The notes: generated by a model not told the origin, from the letters alone. A stretch of DNA of 64,000 nt from Corallococcus caeni (GCF_036245865.1 NZ_BTTW01000011.1:124001-188000), one strand, 5' to 3'; positions 27,830 through 37,810 are shown, numbered from the stretch's first letter. Numbers and translations are program-made.

Positions 27830-30253
27830 ATGGCGTGGCGGCGGTGGTGGCCCGTGGGGTGGGTGGCGGCGTGTCTCGTGGCGTGCGGTCCGGGCGCCTC
27901 CACGCCCAAGCAGGGGCAGGACGCCGTGACGCCGGGTGATGGGCCCTCGACGCCGGTGACGCCTCCGGACGACCCGCCCTCCGAGGAGACGCCCCCGCCC
28001 GACGCACCTCCTCCCGACGAGGAGCCCCCTCCCGACGAGACGGCGGAGGAGCCGCCACCGGAGGAGGAGGAGTCCCCGGTGCTGACGGCCTGCGCGCCGG
28101 AGCCCGCGGCGGACGCCTCCCTCCCCGAAGCCGAGCGCACCGCCCGGCATGACTACGCCTGCACCGGCATCGCGCTGGAGGGCTCGCTGGTCTCCACGGC
28201 GGGCACGCCGGTCGCGGACGCCGTGGTGAAGGTGGGGGACGCGCAGGCGCGCACGGACAAGGCCGGCCACTTCCGCTTCCCCGTGCTGCCCCGTCACAAC
28301 CGGCTGCTCACGGTGGACGCGGAGGGCTTCCGCCCGGCGGTGGTCGCGGTGGAGCTGCGGCGGAGCCTGACGGAGAAGCGCGTGACGCTGCCGCCGGTGC
28401 GCCTGTCTCCGAGGGACGGCGTGCGGATGCTCTTCGCGGGCGACGTGTCGCTGGGCCGGCGCTTCCTGGATCCGGACGACACCACGCCGCGCAACCAGAT
28501 GCCCCAGGACGACCCGGCGGCGCTCATCCGCGTGTCGGATCCGCTGCCGGGCACGAAGGCCGTCTTCACGCACGTGCGGCCCTACTTCCAGGCGGCGGAC
28601 TTCCGCGCCGTGAACCTGGAGACGCCGGTGACGGACCACCCGTCCACGCCCCACGACGAGAAGGCCTATGCCTTCTTCACGCTGCCCGGCTCCATGCCCG
28701 CGCTGCCGTGGCTGGGCGTGGACTACGTGAGCCTGGGCAACAACCACGTCTACGACTACCTGGCGCCGGGGCTGAGCGACACGCTCTCGCACGTGGCCGC
28801 GACGGGCATGGCCTTCAGCGGCGCGGGCCAGAACGAGGATGCGGCCTTCGTGCCGGCGCGCGTGCCGCTCGCGGGCGCGAACTACAGCCTCGTGTCCATG
28901 TGCTCCATCACCGGCAGCGCGCACGAACAGCAGTACGTCGCGGGCCCCAACCAGGGCGGCGCGGCGGACGCGCGGAACATGACGCGGGTGTCCGCGCTGC
29001 TGGGCGCGGAGCGGGCGCAGGGGCGCGTGCCGGTGGCGCTGCTGCACACCGGCGTCGAGTACAGCGTCCGGCCCTCCACCCCGACGGCGCAGCGGATGCG
29101 CGACCTGGTGGACGCGGGCGCGGGGCTGGTCATCGCGCACCACCCGCACATCCCGCAGGGCTTCGCGCGCCACGAGGGCGTGCTGATGGCGCAGTCGCTG
29201 GGCAACTTCGCCTTCGACCAGGACCGCCTGGAGACGATGGTGGGCCTGATGGCGGAGGTGGAGGCCACGGGCGCGCGCGTGGACCGCGCCCGCGCGGTGC
29301 CCGTCTACATCGAGGACTACCGCCCCCGGCCCGTCGCGGGCGACCTGGCGGAGAGCTTCCTGCGCAACCTGGCGGAGTTGTCCCGCGAGGGTGGCGTGGA
29401 GCTGGTGCCCCAGCCCTCATGGGGCGAGCTGCTCCCGGAAGACCGGCACGCGGCGGTGAGCGAGCGCACCGTGGACGTGCCCGTGACGGTGGACGTGAGC
29501 GGCCGCGCCACGGTGGACCTGCGGCCCCTGCGCCATCAGGGGGAGTCCGTCGCGGTGGCCTCGCTCACGGGCGCGGCGGAGGGCACGGCCGTGAAGCTCA
29601 AGGCCGGGCGCGACGTGCTGCTGCACGGCGACTTCGAGGACCACGACGTGGACGACGACGCCAACGAGGCGCCGCGCTGGAGCGTGGGCCCGAATGCCGG
29701 CTACGTCTGCCAGGACGGTCCGCACCGGGGCGCCGCGGCCCTCTGTCAGCGCCGGGCGTCGGGCGAGCGGAGCGCGGCGGTGAAGCTGGTCAACCGCTTC
29801 CGTCCGCCGGGCTTCGCGGAAGGCCCGCCCAACCGCGACCTCACGGCGGTGGCGTGGCTGAAGGGGCAGGGCGGCGGCGCCTTCTCCGCGAAGGTGCAGT
29901 ACCTGCCCGTGGAGTCCTACACCCTCTTCGGCGAGCAGACGGTGCTGCGCCACGACGGCGGCACCTACGACTGGACGCTGGTGGCGGAGGACCTGCACTT
30001 CCCCGCCGACCCGCCGAGGCCGGACCTGTGGAACGCGCCGTGGGCGCTGGACCTGACGCTCACCACCGCGCCCCCGAAGTCCGGGCAGGGCGTGACGGCG
30101 GTGGACGACCTGGCGCTGGTGGCCTGGGAGAAGCAGGCCACGGGCGGAACGCTCACGCAGCAGACGCCGCACGCGAGGGACTTCGTGCGGGTGGAGGCCC
30201 CGGCGGGCACGTACACGCTGCGAGTCACCTTCCGCGAGCACCGCGTGCCCTGA
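27830..30253 (+). CDS. CapA-family (poly-gamma-glutamate synthesis type) lipoprotein
   Basis: An 807-residue lipoprotein (lipobox LVACG). Order: Pro/Glu/Asp-rich linker (about 30-80), a carboxypeptidase-regulatory-like beta domain (about 110-190; GTPVADAVVKVGD), and a CapA metallophosphoesterase-like domain (about 198-470) with MLFAGDVSLGR, NLETPVTDH, LGNNHVYDY, HTGVEYS, HHPHIPQGF and QSLGNFAFDQ. Residues 480-807 form a beta-rich, carbohydrate-binding-like part. The start at 27830 has GGAGGGGTGGG ahead. It probably acts on envelope or matrix polymer at the cell surface. It separates csgA from pdxH. Confidence 0.85.
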   Translation: MAWRRWWPVGWVAACLVACGPGASTPKQGQDAVTPGDGPSTPVTPPDDPPSEETPPPDAPPPDEEPPPDETAEEPPPEEEESPVLTACAPEPAADASLPEAERTARHDYACTGIALEGSLVSTAGTPVADAVVKVGDAQARTDKAGHFRFPVLPRHNRLLTVDAEGFRPAVVAVELRRSLTEKRVTLPPVRLSPRDGVRMLFAGDVSLGRRFLDPDDTTPRNQMPQDDPAALIRVSDPLPGTKAVFTHVRPYFQAADFRAVNLETPVTDHPSTPHDEKAYAFFTLPGSMPALPWLGVDYVSLGNNHVYDYLAPGLSDTLSHVAATGMAFSGAGQNEDAAFVPARVPLAGANYSLVSMCSITGSAHEQQYVAGPNQGGAADARNMTRVSALLGAERAQGRVPVALLHTGVEYSVRPSTPTAQRMRDLVDAGAGLVIAHHPHIPQGFARHEGVLMAQSLGNFAFDQDRLETMVGLMAEVEATGARVDRARAVPVYIEDYRPRPVAGDLAESFLRNLAELSREGGVELVPQPSWGELLPEDRHAAVSERTVDVPVTVDVSGRATVDLRPLRHQGESVAVASLTGAAEGTAVKLKAGRDVLLHGDFEDHDVDDDANEAPRWSVGPNAGYVCQDGPHRGAAALCQRRASGERSAAVKLVNRFRPPGFAEGPPNRDLTAVAWLKGQGGGAFSAKVQYLPVESYTLFGEQTVLRHDGGTYDWTLVAEDLHFPADPPRPDLWNAPWALDLTLTTAPPKSGQGVTAVDDLALVAWEKQATGGTLTQQTPHARDFVRVEAPAGTYTLRVTFREHRVP

Positions 30254-30278
30254 TCATCCCCCGAGCGTCCCCAGAGCT

Positions 30279-30878
30279 TCAGGGGAAGAGCAGCTGCGTC
30301 TTCCAGCCCGCGCCGTCGCGCAGGTACAGGTTGCGCTCGTGCAGCCGGCTGGGGCGGCTGTGCCAGAACTCGATGCGGTCCGGCACCACGCGGAAGCCGC
30401 TCCAGTGCGGCGGCCGCTCCACGGGGCGGCCCTGGAAGCGCGCCTCCACCTCCGCCACGCGCTGATCCAACAGCTCGCGCGAGGGCAGTTCCTCGCTCTG
30501 GAGGCTGGCCCACGCGCCAATCTGGCTGCCGCGCGCGCGGCTCTGGAAGTACGCGTCGGCTTCCGCGTCCGTCACCTGCTCCACGCGGCCCTCGATGCGC
30601 ACCTGCTGCTCCAGGGGCTGCCAGTGGAAGCACAGCGCCGCGAACGGGTGCGCGCGGAGCTGACGCCCCTTGCGGCTGTGGAAGTTGGTGAAGAAGACGA
30701 AGCCCCGCGCATCGAAGTCCTTGAGCAGCACCACGCGTGAGCTGGGGCGGCCCTGGTCGTCCACGGTCGCCACGACCATGGCGTTGGGGTCCACGGGAAT
30801 TGCGGCCTTCGCCTGGGCGAAGAGGTCCGCGAAGCGCTGGATGGGGTCGGCAGGGATATTCGTCACGCGGCGCACCAT
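30279..30878 (-). CDS. pdxH: Pyridoxine/pyridoxamine 5'-phosphate oxidase
   Basis: A 199-residue FMN enzyme that oxidises PNP/PMP to PLP. Landmarks: [54 protein letters not shown], and the C-terminal [18 protein letters not shown] with conserved His and Arg. In M. xanthus the corresponding gene next to csgA is known as fprA, an FMN-binding protein; its presence on the opposite strand here supports orthology of the region. The ATG at 30878 lacks a clear ribosome site; an upstream in-frame codon at 30938 is possible. Confidence 0.93.
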   Translation of the reverse strand: MVRRVTNIPADPIQRFADLFAQAKAAIPVDPNAMVVATVDDQGRPSSRVVLLKDFDARGFVFFTNFHSRKGRQLRAHPFAALCFHWQPLEQQVRIEGRVEQVTDAEADAYFQSRARGSQIGAWASLQSEELPSRELLDQRVAEVEARFQGRPVERPPHWSGFRVVPDRIEFWHSRPSRLHERNLYLRDGAGWKTQLLFP

Positions 30879-30949
30879 AGGAAACACGGCCCCGGCGCGC
30901 ACGTTCGCGGTTGACTCCCTGTCGGGACTCGCACGCAATGGCGGGCCTC

Positions 30950-32383
30950 ATGAAGATCCTCTTCATCGCCTCGGAGGTCACCCCCTTCTCGAAGACGGGG
31001 GGACTGGGCGACGTGGCCGGGGCCCTGCCCACGGCGCTCGCCAGCCTGGGGCACGACGTGAAGATCGTCACGCCCCGCTACCAGGACGTGCGCAACGCCG
31101 GACAGCTGTTGCCCACCGGGCAGTCCCTGGTGCTGCGCTTCCCCTTCGGTGAGACGGGCGGCCCCATCCTGTCCGCGCGCCTCACCGAACGCCTGGAGGT
31201 CCTCTTCCTGGAGAACGAGGCCTTCTACGGCGGCCGCAAGGGCTTCTACGGCGACGCGGCCGGCGAGTTCCAGGACAACCCCCGCCGCTTCGCCTACCTG
31301 TGCGTGGGCGCGCTCCAGGCCGCGCAGCGGCTGCGCTTCTTCCCGGACATCATCCACCTGCACGACTGGCAGACGGGGCTCGTCCCGGTGGCGCTGCGCC
31401 GCGGCTTCGGGGGCACGCCGCTCGCGAAGGCGAAGTGCGTCTTCACCATCCACAACCTGGCCTACCAGGGGCACTTCCCCAAGCGGACCATGGACGACCT
31501 GGGGCTGCCCTGGGACCTGTTCACCCCGGAGGGCGTGGAGTTCTACGACCAGGTCAACTTCCTCAAGGCGGGGCTCGTCTACTCCGAGGCGCTCACCACC
31601 GTGTCGCCCACCTACGCGCGGGAGATTCAAACGGCGGAGCAGGGCTACGGGCTGGATGGCCTCCTACGCCGCCGCTCGCACGCGCTCACCGGCATCATCA
31701 ACGGCATCGACGCGCACGAGTGGAACCCCCGGACGGACGCCTTCCTGCCGGCGCGCTACGGCCCGGACGACATGACGGGCAAGGCCGTGTGCAAGCGCGC
31801 CCTCCTGGAGCGCTTCGGCCTGCCCACGGAAGGCAACGCGCCGGTGTTCGGCATCGTCAGCCGGCTGGCGTGGCAGAAGGGCGTGGACCTGCTGCTGGAG
31901 ACGCTGCCCGCGGCGCTCCAGGCGGACCTGAAGTTCGTGGCGGTGGGCAACGGCGAGCCCGGCCTGGAGGACGGCCTGCGCGCGCTGCGGGCCCGCTACC
32001 CGAAGCAGGTGGGCGTGCACATCGGGTTCGACCCGGAATTGTCACACCTGGTGGAGGCGGGGGCGGACTTCTTCCTCATGCCCAGCCGCTATGAGCCGTG
32101 CGGCCTGAACCAGATGTATTCCCTGCGCTACGGCACGGTGCCCATCGTCCGGGCCACGGGCGGGCTGGTGGACACGGTGGAGGGGGGGCTGGACGGCAAC
32201 GGCGTCCTCTTCGAGTCCTTCCACCGCTCGGCGCTCCTGGCCGCCATCCGCCGGGCGCTCTCCCTGTACGCGGACCCCGCACGGCTGGGGGACTTCCAGG
32301 TGCGGGGGATGGGGAAGGACTTCTCCTGGGCCGCGTCCGCCCGGAAGTACGAGGCCCTCTTCTCCTCCCTGGTGGAGGAATAG
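30950..32383 (+). CDS. glgA: Glycogen synthase GlgA
   Basis: A 477-residue GT5 glucosyltransferase using ADP-glucose to extend glycogen. N-terminal FIASEVTPFSKTGGLGDVAGALP holds the substrate lysine motif KTGGL; the C-terminal half has GIVSRLAWQKGVDLL and MPSRYEPCGLNQMYSLRYGTVPIVRATGGL with the catalytic Glu region. Complete in length. Start at 30950 (MKILFIASEV) is preferred over 30938. Glycogen-type reserves are built before sporulation in this group. Confidence 0.95.
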   Translation: MKILFIASEVTPFSKTGGLGDVAGALPTALASLGHDVKIVTPRYQDVRNAGQLLPTGQSLVLRFPFGETGGPILSARLTERLEVLFLENEAFYGGRKGFYGDAAGEFQDNPRRFAYLCVGALQAAQRLRFFPDIIHLHDWQTGLVPVALRRGFGGTPLAKAKCVFTIHNLAYQGHFPKRTMDDLGLPWDLFTPEGVEFYDQVNFLKAGLVYSEALTTVSPTYAREIQTAEQGYGLDGLLRRRSHALTGIINGIDAHEWNPRTDAFLPARYGPDDMTGKAVCKRALLERFGLPTEGNAPVFGIVSRLAWQKGVDLLLETLPAALQADLKFVAVGNGEPGLEDGLRALRARYPKQVGVHIGFDPELSHLVEAGADFFLMPSRYEPCGLNQMYSLRYGTVPIVRATGGLVDTVEGGLDGNGVLFESFHRSALLAAIRRALSLYADPARLGDFQVRGMGKDFSWAASARKYEALFSSLVEE

Positions 32384-32418
32384 TGGGGCCCCTTCCGGAT
32401 CCGCGCTAAACTTGCCGC

Positions 32419-33336
32419 GTGGCGGAAGCTCCGGACCTGGGTGGCTATGAAGTGGTCGGCCGGCTGGCGGTCGGCGGCATGGCGGAGGTGTATCAGGCGC
32501 GTGCCCGTGAGACGACCCAGCGCTCCCCCGGGGAGCCCGAGGAAGTCGTCATCAAGCGGCTGCACCCGTCCTTCCGCAACGACCCCGCGTATGTGAAGGC
32601 CTTCGTCGACGAGGCGAAGCTGACGGTGCGCCTGCGCAACGCGCACATCGTGAGGACGTTCCGGCTGTTCCGCGCCGGGCCGGACTACCTCATGGTGCAG
32701 GAGCTCGTGAGCGGCCGGACGCTGGGCTACATGCAGGAGCTGCTCATCAAGGCGGGCGCCGCGATGCCGCCGGAGTCCGCCTGCTACATCGCGTGGTGCA
32801 TCCTCAAGGCGCTGGACTACATCCACCGCGCCAAGGTGGGGGAGAACGGCGCCACCATCGTCCACCGCGACGTGAACCCCGCCAACGTGCTGCTGGGCAT
32901 CCAGGGCGACGTGAAGCTCACCGACTTCGGCGTGGCGGAGGTGGAGGGGATGATGCGCGGCGACTCCGGCGCGCTGCGCGGCACGCTGCCGTACATGAGC
33001 CCGGAGCAGGTGCTGGGGCAGGCGGTGGACGCCCGCACGGACCTGTACGCGGTGGGCGTCATCCTCTGGGAGCTGTGGGGCGGCCGCCGCCTCTTCACCG
33101 GGGACAACGAAGCGCAGCTCATGCACCAGGTGCGTGACGCGCGCGTGCCGCTCTTGTCCTCGCTGGCGCCGGACCTGCCGGACTACGCGGCGCGGGTGGC
33201 GCGCAAGGCGCTGTTCGCGGACCGGGCCCGCCGCTTCCAGTCCGCGGCGGAGTTCATCAAGGCGCTGGAGGTGCTGGCGCGCCGCGCGGGCTGGCCCCTG
33301 ACGGTGGAGGCGCTGCAGCCTCTGTTGGGCGGCTGA
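32419..33336 (+). CDS. Serine/threonine protein kinase (Pkn family)
   Basis: A 305-residue eukaryotic-type kinase consisting essentially of the kinase domain. Gly loop GRLAVGGMAEVY, VAIK-like VVIKRL, catalytic loop VHRDVNPANVLL (Asn in place of the usual Lys after HRD), DFGVAEVEG, and SPEQ in place of APE. The HRDVNPANV loop is seen in other myxobacterial kinases and may lower activity. No transmembrane segment. GTG start; its stop overlaps the start of the LEA lipoprotein gene by one base (TGATG). Confidence 0.9.
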   Translation: MAEAPDLGGYEVVGRLAVGGMAEVYQARARETTQRSPGEPEEVVIKRLHPSFRNDPAYVKAFVDEAKLTVRLRNAHIVRTFRLFRAGPDYLMVQELVSGRTLGYMQELLIKAGAAMPPESACYIAWCILKALDYIHRAKVGENGATIVHRDVNPANVLLGIQGDVKLTDFGVAEVEGMMRGDSGALRGTLPYMSPEQVLGQAVDARTDLYAVGVILWELWGGRRLFTGDNEAQLMHQVRDARVPLLSSLAPDLPDYAARVARKALFADRARRFQSAAEFIKALEVLARRAGWPLTVEALQPLLGG

Positions 33337-33827
33337 TGCGCTCGCGCCGGGCGGTGCTCGGGGCAGGGCTGGCCGGCCTCTTCCTCCTGTCCGGCTGCCT
33401 GGGCGTGGTGCCCTTCCGCCCGCGCGCCTACGACGAGGCGGTGCGCGTGGAGGCGGTGGACCTGGCCTTCACGCGGGACGGCTCCGGCGCGCTCACGCTG
33501 AAGCTCCAGGTGCGCAACCCGTCCTCCGACGCGGCCACGCTCACCCGCGTGGACTTCGACCTGCGCGTGGACGGACGGCGCGTGGCCACCGGCGAGCAGG
33601 TGCTGGGCGTGCCCCTGGATGGCGAGGGCGAGGTCCCCCTGGAGGTCTACTTCCCGCTGGCCGTGGCGCGCGGTGGCGGCCGGCCGGAAGTCGGCTCGCA
33701 CGTGGTGCGGCTGGAGGGGGGCGTGGTGCTGCGCTTCGGAGGCTCCGAGCGGCGTGCGCCCTTCCGGGACGCGCGCTCGCTGGACCTCGCGTGGGTGCCG
33801 GGCGGGGAGTCCAGCCCGGCGCAGTGA
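33336..33827 (+). CDS. LEA-type-2/WHy-domain lipoprotein
   Basis: A 163-residue lipoprotein (LFLLSGC lipobox). The mature part is a single immunoglobulin-like LEA-14/WHy fold (VEAVDLAFTRDGSGALTLKLQVRNPSSDAATLTRVDFDLRVDGRRVATGE), a module linked to stress protection or surface interaction. Translationally coupled to the kinase. A second, larger LEA lipoprotein is at 39439-40281. Convergent with the CNNM gene. Confidence 0.8.
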   Translation: MRSRRAVLGAGLAGLFLLSGCLGVVPFRPRAYDEAVRVEAVDLAFTRDGSGALTLKLQVRNPSSDAATLTRVDFDLRVDGRRVATGEQVLGVPLDGEGEVPLEVYFPLAVARGGGRPEVGSHVVRLEGGVVLRFGGSERRAPFRDARSLDLAWVPGGESSPAQ

Positions 33828-33847
33828 GAGGCCTTGGGGCCCCCCTT

Positions 33848-35245
33848 TCAGCCCTTCGCGTCCGAAGCCGTGCCGGAGTCGGCGGGCGGGCGCGGCGGGC
33901 CCTGGCCGTCGTCCTTCGGCGCGGGGACGCCGTCGCGGGGCACGCCGTCCGAGGTGCCGGGGGCGGCGCTCTTGAGGCGGGACATCCGCACGCGGTCGAT
34001 GCGGGCGCCCTCCTTGGTGGCCACGACGAACTGCCAGCCGTTGTAGGTGAAGCGCTCGCCCACGTCGGGCAGGTGGCCCGCCAGCGAGGACAGGTAGCCG
34101 CCCAGCGTGTCGAAGTCGCCCTCCGGCAGCGGGAAGCCGAAGAGCTTCGTGAACTGATCCACCTCCATGGCGGCGTCCACCAGCGAGGTGCCGTCGGCCA
34201 TCTTCTCGACGAGCTTCTCCTCCACCTCGAACTCGTCGCCGATGTCGCCCACGATTTCGCGGAGGATGTCCTCCAGCGTGACGACGCCCATGAAGCCGCC
34301 GTACTCGTCGACGACCATGGCCATGTGGATCTTCCGCTTCTGCATGTCGCGCAGCAGGTCCCCCACGGGCTTCATCCACGGCACGAAGTGGGCGGGGCGG
34401 ATGACGTCCTGCAGGACGATGAGCTCCGGGTGCTGGAGCAGCGGGATGAGGTCGCGCGCGTGCAGCACGCCGACGATGTGGTCCACGTCGTCCTTGTAGA
34501 CGGGGATGCGCGAGTGGTTCTCCTCCGCCAGGATGCGCAGCACTTCGTCCGGCGGCGTGGTGATGTCCACGGAGATGACGTCCGTGCGGTTGACCATCAC
34601 GTCGCGGCAGCGCTTGTCGGACAGCTCGAAGATGGAGCGGATGAGCTGCGGGGCGCTCTTGTCCACCTCGTTGCGCGCGGCCTGGGCGGCGAGCAGCTTC
34701 TCCAGCTCCTCCAGCGGAGGGGGCGGCGGCTCGAAGCGCAGGGTGCGGCCGAAGGTGCGGGCGCCCAGGTTGAGCAGGCCCAGCATCAGGCGCATGGGCG
34801 GGTAGAGCACCGTCACCAGCAGGGACACCAGGCCCGACAGGCGCAGCGCCCAGCGCTCCGGGTTGCCGTTGGCCAGGCCGCGCAGGGTGACTTCCATGAG
34901 GCTGGCGAGCACGCCCACGAAGAGGGCGCCCGCGCACACCGTGGCGACGGGCACCCAGGTGGCCTCTGCGTAGCGGCTGAAGTCCAGCAGGCGCGGCGGG
35001 ACGAAGGCGCCAATGGCGGCGGCGAGGAAGCCGGACAGCACCATGCCCAGGCGCAGGGCGGTGGCGGCGGGTTCACGGTGCGTCTTGTGACGGAGCACCC
35101 GGCGGGCGGCGGTGGTCTTGCTCTCCTCCGCGAGCTCCTGGGCGCGCAGGTCGGACGTCCCGTAGAGCGCGGACTCCGCGGCGGCGACCAGGGACCTCAT
35201 GAAACAGAGGGCCAGGCAGGCGACCCAGAGGGTCCAGGTAGGCAT
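33848..35245 (-). CDS. CNNM/CorC-family transporter-associated protein (hemolysin C type)
   Basis: A 465-residue inner-membrane protein. N-terminal CNNM/DUF21 domain with four hydrophobic segments (about 5-160), then paired CBS domains (about 215-335; [56 protein letters not shown]) and a C-terminal CorC/HlyC FAD-like fold (about 350-425). This architecture takes part in Mg2+/Co2+ efflux and resistance. The Pro/Asp-rich last 40 residues are not part of the fold. Convergent with the LEA gene by 20 bp. Confidence 0.9.
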   Translation of the reverse strand: MPTWTLWVACLALCFMRSLVAAAESALYGTSDLRAQELAEESKTTAARRVLRHKTHREPAATALRLGMVLSGFLAAAIGAFVPPRLLDFSRYAEATWVPVATVCAGALFVGVLASLMEVTLRGLANGNPERWALRLSGLVSLLVTVLYPPMRLMLGLLNLGARTFGRTLRFEPPPPPLEELEKLLAAQAARNEVDKSAPQLIRSIFELSDKRCRDVMVNRTDVISVDITTPPDEVLRILAEENHSRIPVYKDDVDHIVGVLHARDLIPLLQHPELIVLQDVIRPAHFVPWMKPVGDLLRDMQKRKIHMAMVVDEYGGFMGVVTLEDILREIVGDIGDEFEVEEKLVEKMADGTSLVDAAMEVDQFTKLFGFPLPEGDFDTLGGYLSSLAGHLPDVGERFTYNGWQFVVATKEGARIDRVRMSRLKSAAPGTSDGVPRDGVPAPKDDGQGPPRPPADSGTASDAKG

Positions 35246-35300
35246 AGGGGGAGGTTCTTATCCCGTGCTAGAGGGGCATACCACCCTGGCGGGAGGCACC

Positions 35301-36104
35301 ATGCGGGGACGTCGGATGTACGTCATTGGCGGACTGCTGGGCGCGCTGCTGGCGCCCGTGGCGGCGCTGGCCTGGCCGGTGGACCAGGCCCTGACGCTGG
35401 AGCCCGGCAAGGAGAAGTTCCAGAAGCTCACCGCGGTGGACTGGGCGGAGTCCGACGCGCCTTCCGTGGTGACGGCGGAGGCGCTGTCCCAGAGCGGCGA
35501 GCTGCTGCTCACGCCCCACGACGCCGGCATCGCGCGGGTGCTCTTGTACGCGGAGGGGCGCTTCGCGGTGTGGCGGGTGATGGTGGGGTCCATCGAATTG
35601 CAGAACACCACGGCCGAGCTCGCGGCGGCGAAGAAGGCCTGCCCGGACCTGAAGGCGACGGAAGGCGCGGAGCCTGCCCTGACGGCGACGGTGAACGACA
35701 ACGCGTGCCGCCTGGCGCTGCGCACGTTCCTCAAGACGCACGCGTACCTGGCGCCGCAGCTGGAGCTGACGTTCGCGGTGCCGCAGCTCCAGGCGCAGCT
35801 GGAGGACTTCGAGGCGGGGATGCCGCCGGGGCTGACGGTGCGCTACAGCGGCGCGGGGCTGGTGCTGTCGGGGAAGACGGACCGGGCCGGGCACCGCAAG
35901 GCGCTGTGGGAGCTGTTCAGCCGCGCGGTGGGCCGCGTGCCGCTGGAGGACCGCACGGAGGTGGAGGCGCCGCCGAAGCCGGAGGACTCCGCGAAGCAGG
36001 AGGCGGTGGACGCGACGGTGTCGGACGTGCCCGCGCCGGATGCCGGGGTGGTGGCGCCCGCGCCGCCGGTGAAGCGCAAGGCGCCGCCGAAGAAGCCTCG
36101 CTGA
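35301..36104 (+). CDS. Secreted protein with secretin-N/CpaC-like N-domain
   Basis: A 267-residue exported protein with a signal peptide (GLLGALLAPVAALAW) and GGGAGG ahead of the ATG. The region LTLEPGKEKFQKL...VVTAEALSQSGELLLTPHDAGIARVLLYAEGRFAVWRVMV resembles the N-terminal domain of pilus-assembly secretins (CpaC/RHD fold), where it follows the signal peptide. It then has a disulphide-capable pair of cysteines and a Pro/Ala/Lys-rich tail ending in Lys-Lys-Pro-Arg. No secretin channel domain is present. Role unknown. Confidence 0.68.
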   Translation: MRGRRMYVIGGLLGALLAPVAALAWPVDQALTLEPGKEKFQKLTAVDWAESDAPSVVTAEALSQSGELLLTPHDAGIARVLLYAEGRFAVWRVMVGSIELQNTTAELAAAKKACPDLKATEGAEPALTATVNDNACRLALRTFLKTHAYLAPQLELTFAVPQLQAQLEDFEAGMPPGLTVRYSGAGLVLSGKTDRAGHRKALWELFSRAVGRVPLEDRTEVEAPPKPEDSAKQEAVDATVSDVPAPDAGVVAPAPPVKRKAPPKKPR

Positions 36105-36131
36105 GCGCGGGGAAGAAGCCGCGCTGAGCGC
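36089..36131 (+). repeat. 23-bp tandem duplication at a gene end
   Basis: GAAGAAGCCTCGCTGAGCGC (36089-36108) is repeated with one change (GAAGAAGCCGCGCTGAGCGC) at 36112-36131. The unit contains the last codons and TGA stop of the upstream gene, so a second copy of KKPR-stop lies outside the reading frame. A recent local duplication. Confidence 0.8.
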
Positions 36132-36189
36132 TGGGGGCGCGCCGGAGGGCTTCTGCTTGCGGTATGACCGTGGGTGGAGGTCCGACGGA

Positions 36190-37194
36190 ATGACGAACGG
36201 AGTGATGCGCGCGGGGTTCGCGCTGGTGCTGGCGCTGACGGTGGGGCCGGGGGCCGCGTGGGCGCAGACGGATGTGGATGACGGCTCGGCGGTGGTGGTG
36301 GACATGCCGGAGCCGGACCGGGGATGCCCGGTGAAGCCGGAGTTCCTGCCGATGACGCCCATGGGGCAGGTGGGCATCGACCGGCTGGGCTGGCTGGTGC
36401 ACCAGGCCATCATCCCTGCGTCGAAGGACAAGTTCTTCCAGGCGGGGGCGCGCAGCCGCTCCGGTGTGAAGCCGGTGCCCATGGAGATGGCGAAGAAGCT
36501 GGGCGCGCTGGACACCAAGAAGGCGCCCATCTGGGTGTTCGGCAAGGAGAAGTCGAAGGCGTGCAAGGGGACGCCCATCGCGTACTGGGCGGTGCGGATG
36601 GGGACGGACGAGGACCGCCAGACGTACCTCATGGCGGAGCTGGCGATGGAGTGCGAGGTGCTGCCGCCCGGGCGGCTTCCGGGCACGCCCATCGCGCTCA
36701 GGCAGAAGGACGAGCCCACGGGGTGCGTGCTGCGCCGGCCCAACCGGAGCCTGACGGGCAAGGAGATGGACGGCATTCCGCCGGACTACGCGGAGCACAT
36801 CCCGCCGCAGGACTGCGCGGCGCCGGAGTGCGCGCGGCTCTGGGAGTACTTCGGCGTGACGGGCGACGAGGGCGAGGGCGCGTTCGACCTGACGGTGTCC
36901 TATCTGCACAGGAACGGCAGCAACCCGTGCAACTGGGCGACGGACGACCTGTCCATGCTGTTCGTGCGCGGGCGGGAGAGCACGTCGCTGACGCCGCTCA
37001 AGCCGGGAGGCCAGCTCTTCGGAGGCCTCTGGGACTTCAGCGGCCCGCGCTTCATCCTGAGCCGCGACATGGGCGTGCTCTACGCGTACGACTACCAGAA
37101 GCTCAAGGCCGCCCCGAAGGCCGTGCGCTACGGAAGTCCCACGGAAGAGGACCTCCTCCACGCGAAGCGCACGCTGTCCCCGTGCAAGAAGTGA
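36190..37194 (+). CDS. Secreted hypothetical protein, 334 aa
   Basis: An exported protein with signal peptide (FALVLALTVGPGAAWAQ). The mature part has about ten cysteines arranged in pairs (RGCPVK, KACKGT, ECEV, TGCVLR, DCAAPECAR, NPCNWA, SPCKK), indicating a disulphide-rich extracellular fold. No family recognised. In-frame ATGs at 36190 and 36205 both precede the signal. It probably runs with the downstream gene, which starts 4 bases after its stop. Confidence 0.7.
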   Translation: MTNGVMRAGFALVLALTVGPGAAWAQTDVDDGSAVVVDMPEPDRGCPVKPEFLPMTPMGQVGIDRLGWLVHQAIIPASKDKFFQAGARSRSGVKPVPMEMAKKLGALDTKKAPIWVFGKEKSKACKGTPIAYWAVRMGTDEDRQTYLMAELAMECEVLPPGRLPGTPIALRQKDEPTGCVLRRPNRSLTGKEMDGIPPDYAEHIPPQDCAAPECARLWEYFGVTGDEGEGAFDLTVSYLHRNGSNPCNWATDDLSMLFVRGRESTSLTPLKPGGQLFGGLWDFSGPRFILSRDMGVLYAYDYQKLKAAPKAVRYGSPTEEDLLHAKRTLSPCKK

Positions 37195-37198
37195 CCTC

Positions 37199-37810
37199 AT
37201 GCGCCTGTATCGCCCGGTAGGGCTTGCGGAGCTGTTGTTGATCTACCGGTCGGGGATGCGGCGTTTTCCGCCGCGTCTTCCGGAGCAGCCGATCTTCTAC
37301 CCGGTGCTCAACGAGCCCTATGCCCGGCAGATCAGCCGGGACTGGAACGCCACGAGCCCCGAAGGGGCTGGCTACGTGACTGCGTTCGAGGTGGAGGACG
37401 GCCACGCGGCCTCATTCGAGGTCCAGCAGGTTGGCGCCCGGATGCACCAGGAACTCTGGGTTCCCGCCGAGGCGCTGGATGTCTTCAACGACCACATCCA
37501 GGGACAGATTCGCGTGACCGCCGCGGACTTCGGTCCCGGCTTCGTCGGCCATGTGCCAACGGCGTTCTCGCTGCGCGGCAAGGACGCGCGTGCCCAGTTC
37601 GAAGCCCTGCGCGGCATCCACGGGTACAACGGGATGGACTTCCACGGCGAGGTGACGGCGAACCACGAAGCGGTGTTCGCGCACTTCCCCTTCTGGGAGC
37701 AGGTTGTCGCTTCGGACACGGCGGAAGACCGGAACCTGCTGGCTGCCATTCGGAAGGTCTGGATGGCGGCCTTCCCGGAGCTTCCCCTGGGACTCCAGCC
37801 CGCCTACTGA
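37199..37810 (+). CDS. Conserved protein of the crystallin-J1/ADP-ribosylation-labelled family
   Basis: A 203-residue cytoplasmic protein. The opening MRLYRPVGLAELLLIY and RLPEQPIFYPVLNEPYARQISRDWN and the segment ELWVPAEALDVFNDHI are typical of short bacterial proteins often annotated as ADP-ribosylation/crystallin J1, but it does not contain an ADP-ribosylglycohydrolase domain. True function unknown. Its 3' end overlaps the convergent gene by 7 bp. Confidence 0.7.
   Translation: MRLYRPVGLAELLLIYRSGMRRFPPRLPEQPIFYPVLNEPYARQISRDWNATSPEGAGYVTAFEVEDGHAASFEVQQVGARMHQELWVPAEALDVFNDHIQGQIRVTAADFGPGFVGHVPTAFSLRGKDARAQFEALRGIHGYNGMDFHGEVTANHEAVFAHFPFWEQVVASDTAEDRNLLAAIRKVWMAAFPELPLGLQPAY

Noticed and set aside
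37199-37810. ADP-ribosyltransferase toxin
   Set aside because: The family label exists in databases but no ARTT loop or catalytic ExE motif is visible, so no toxin role is claimed.
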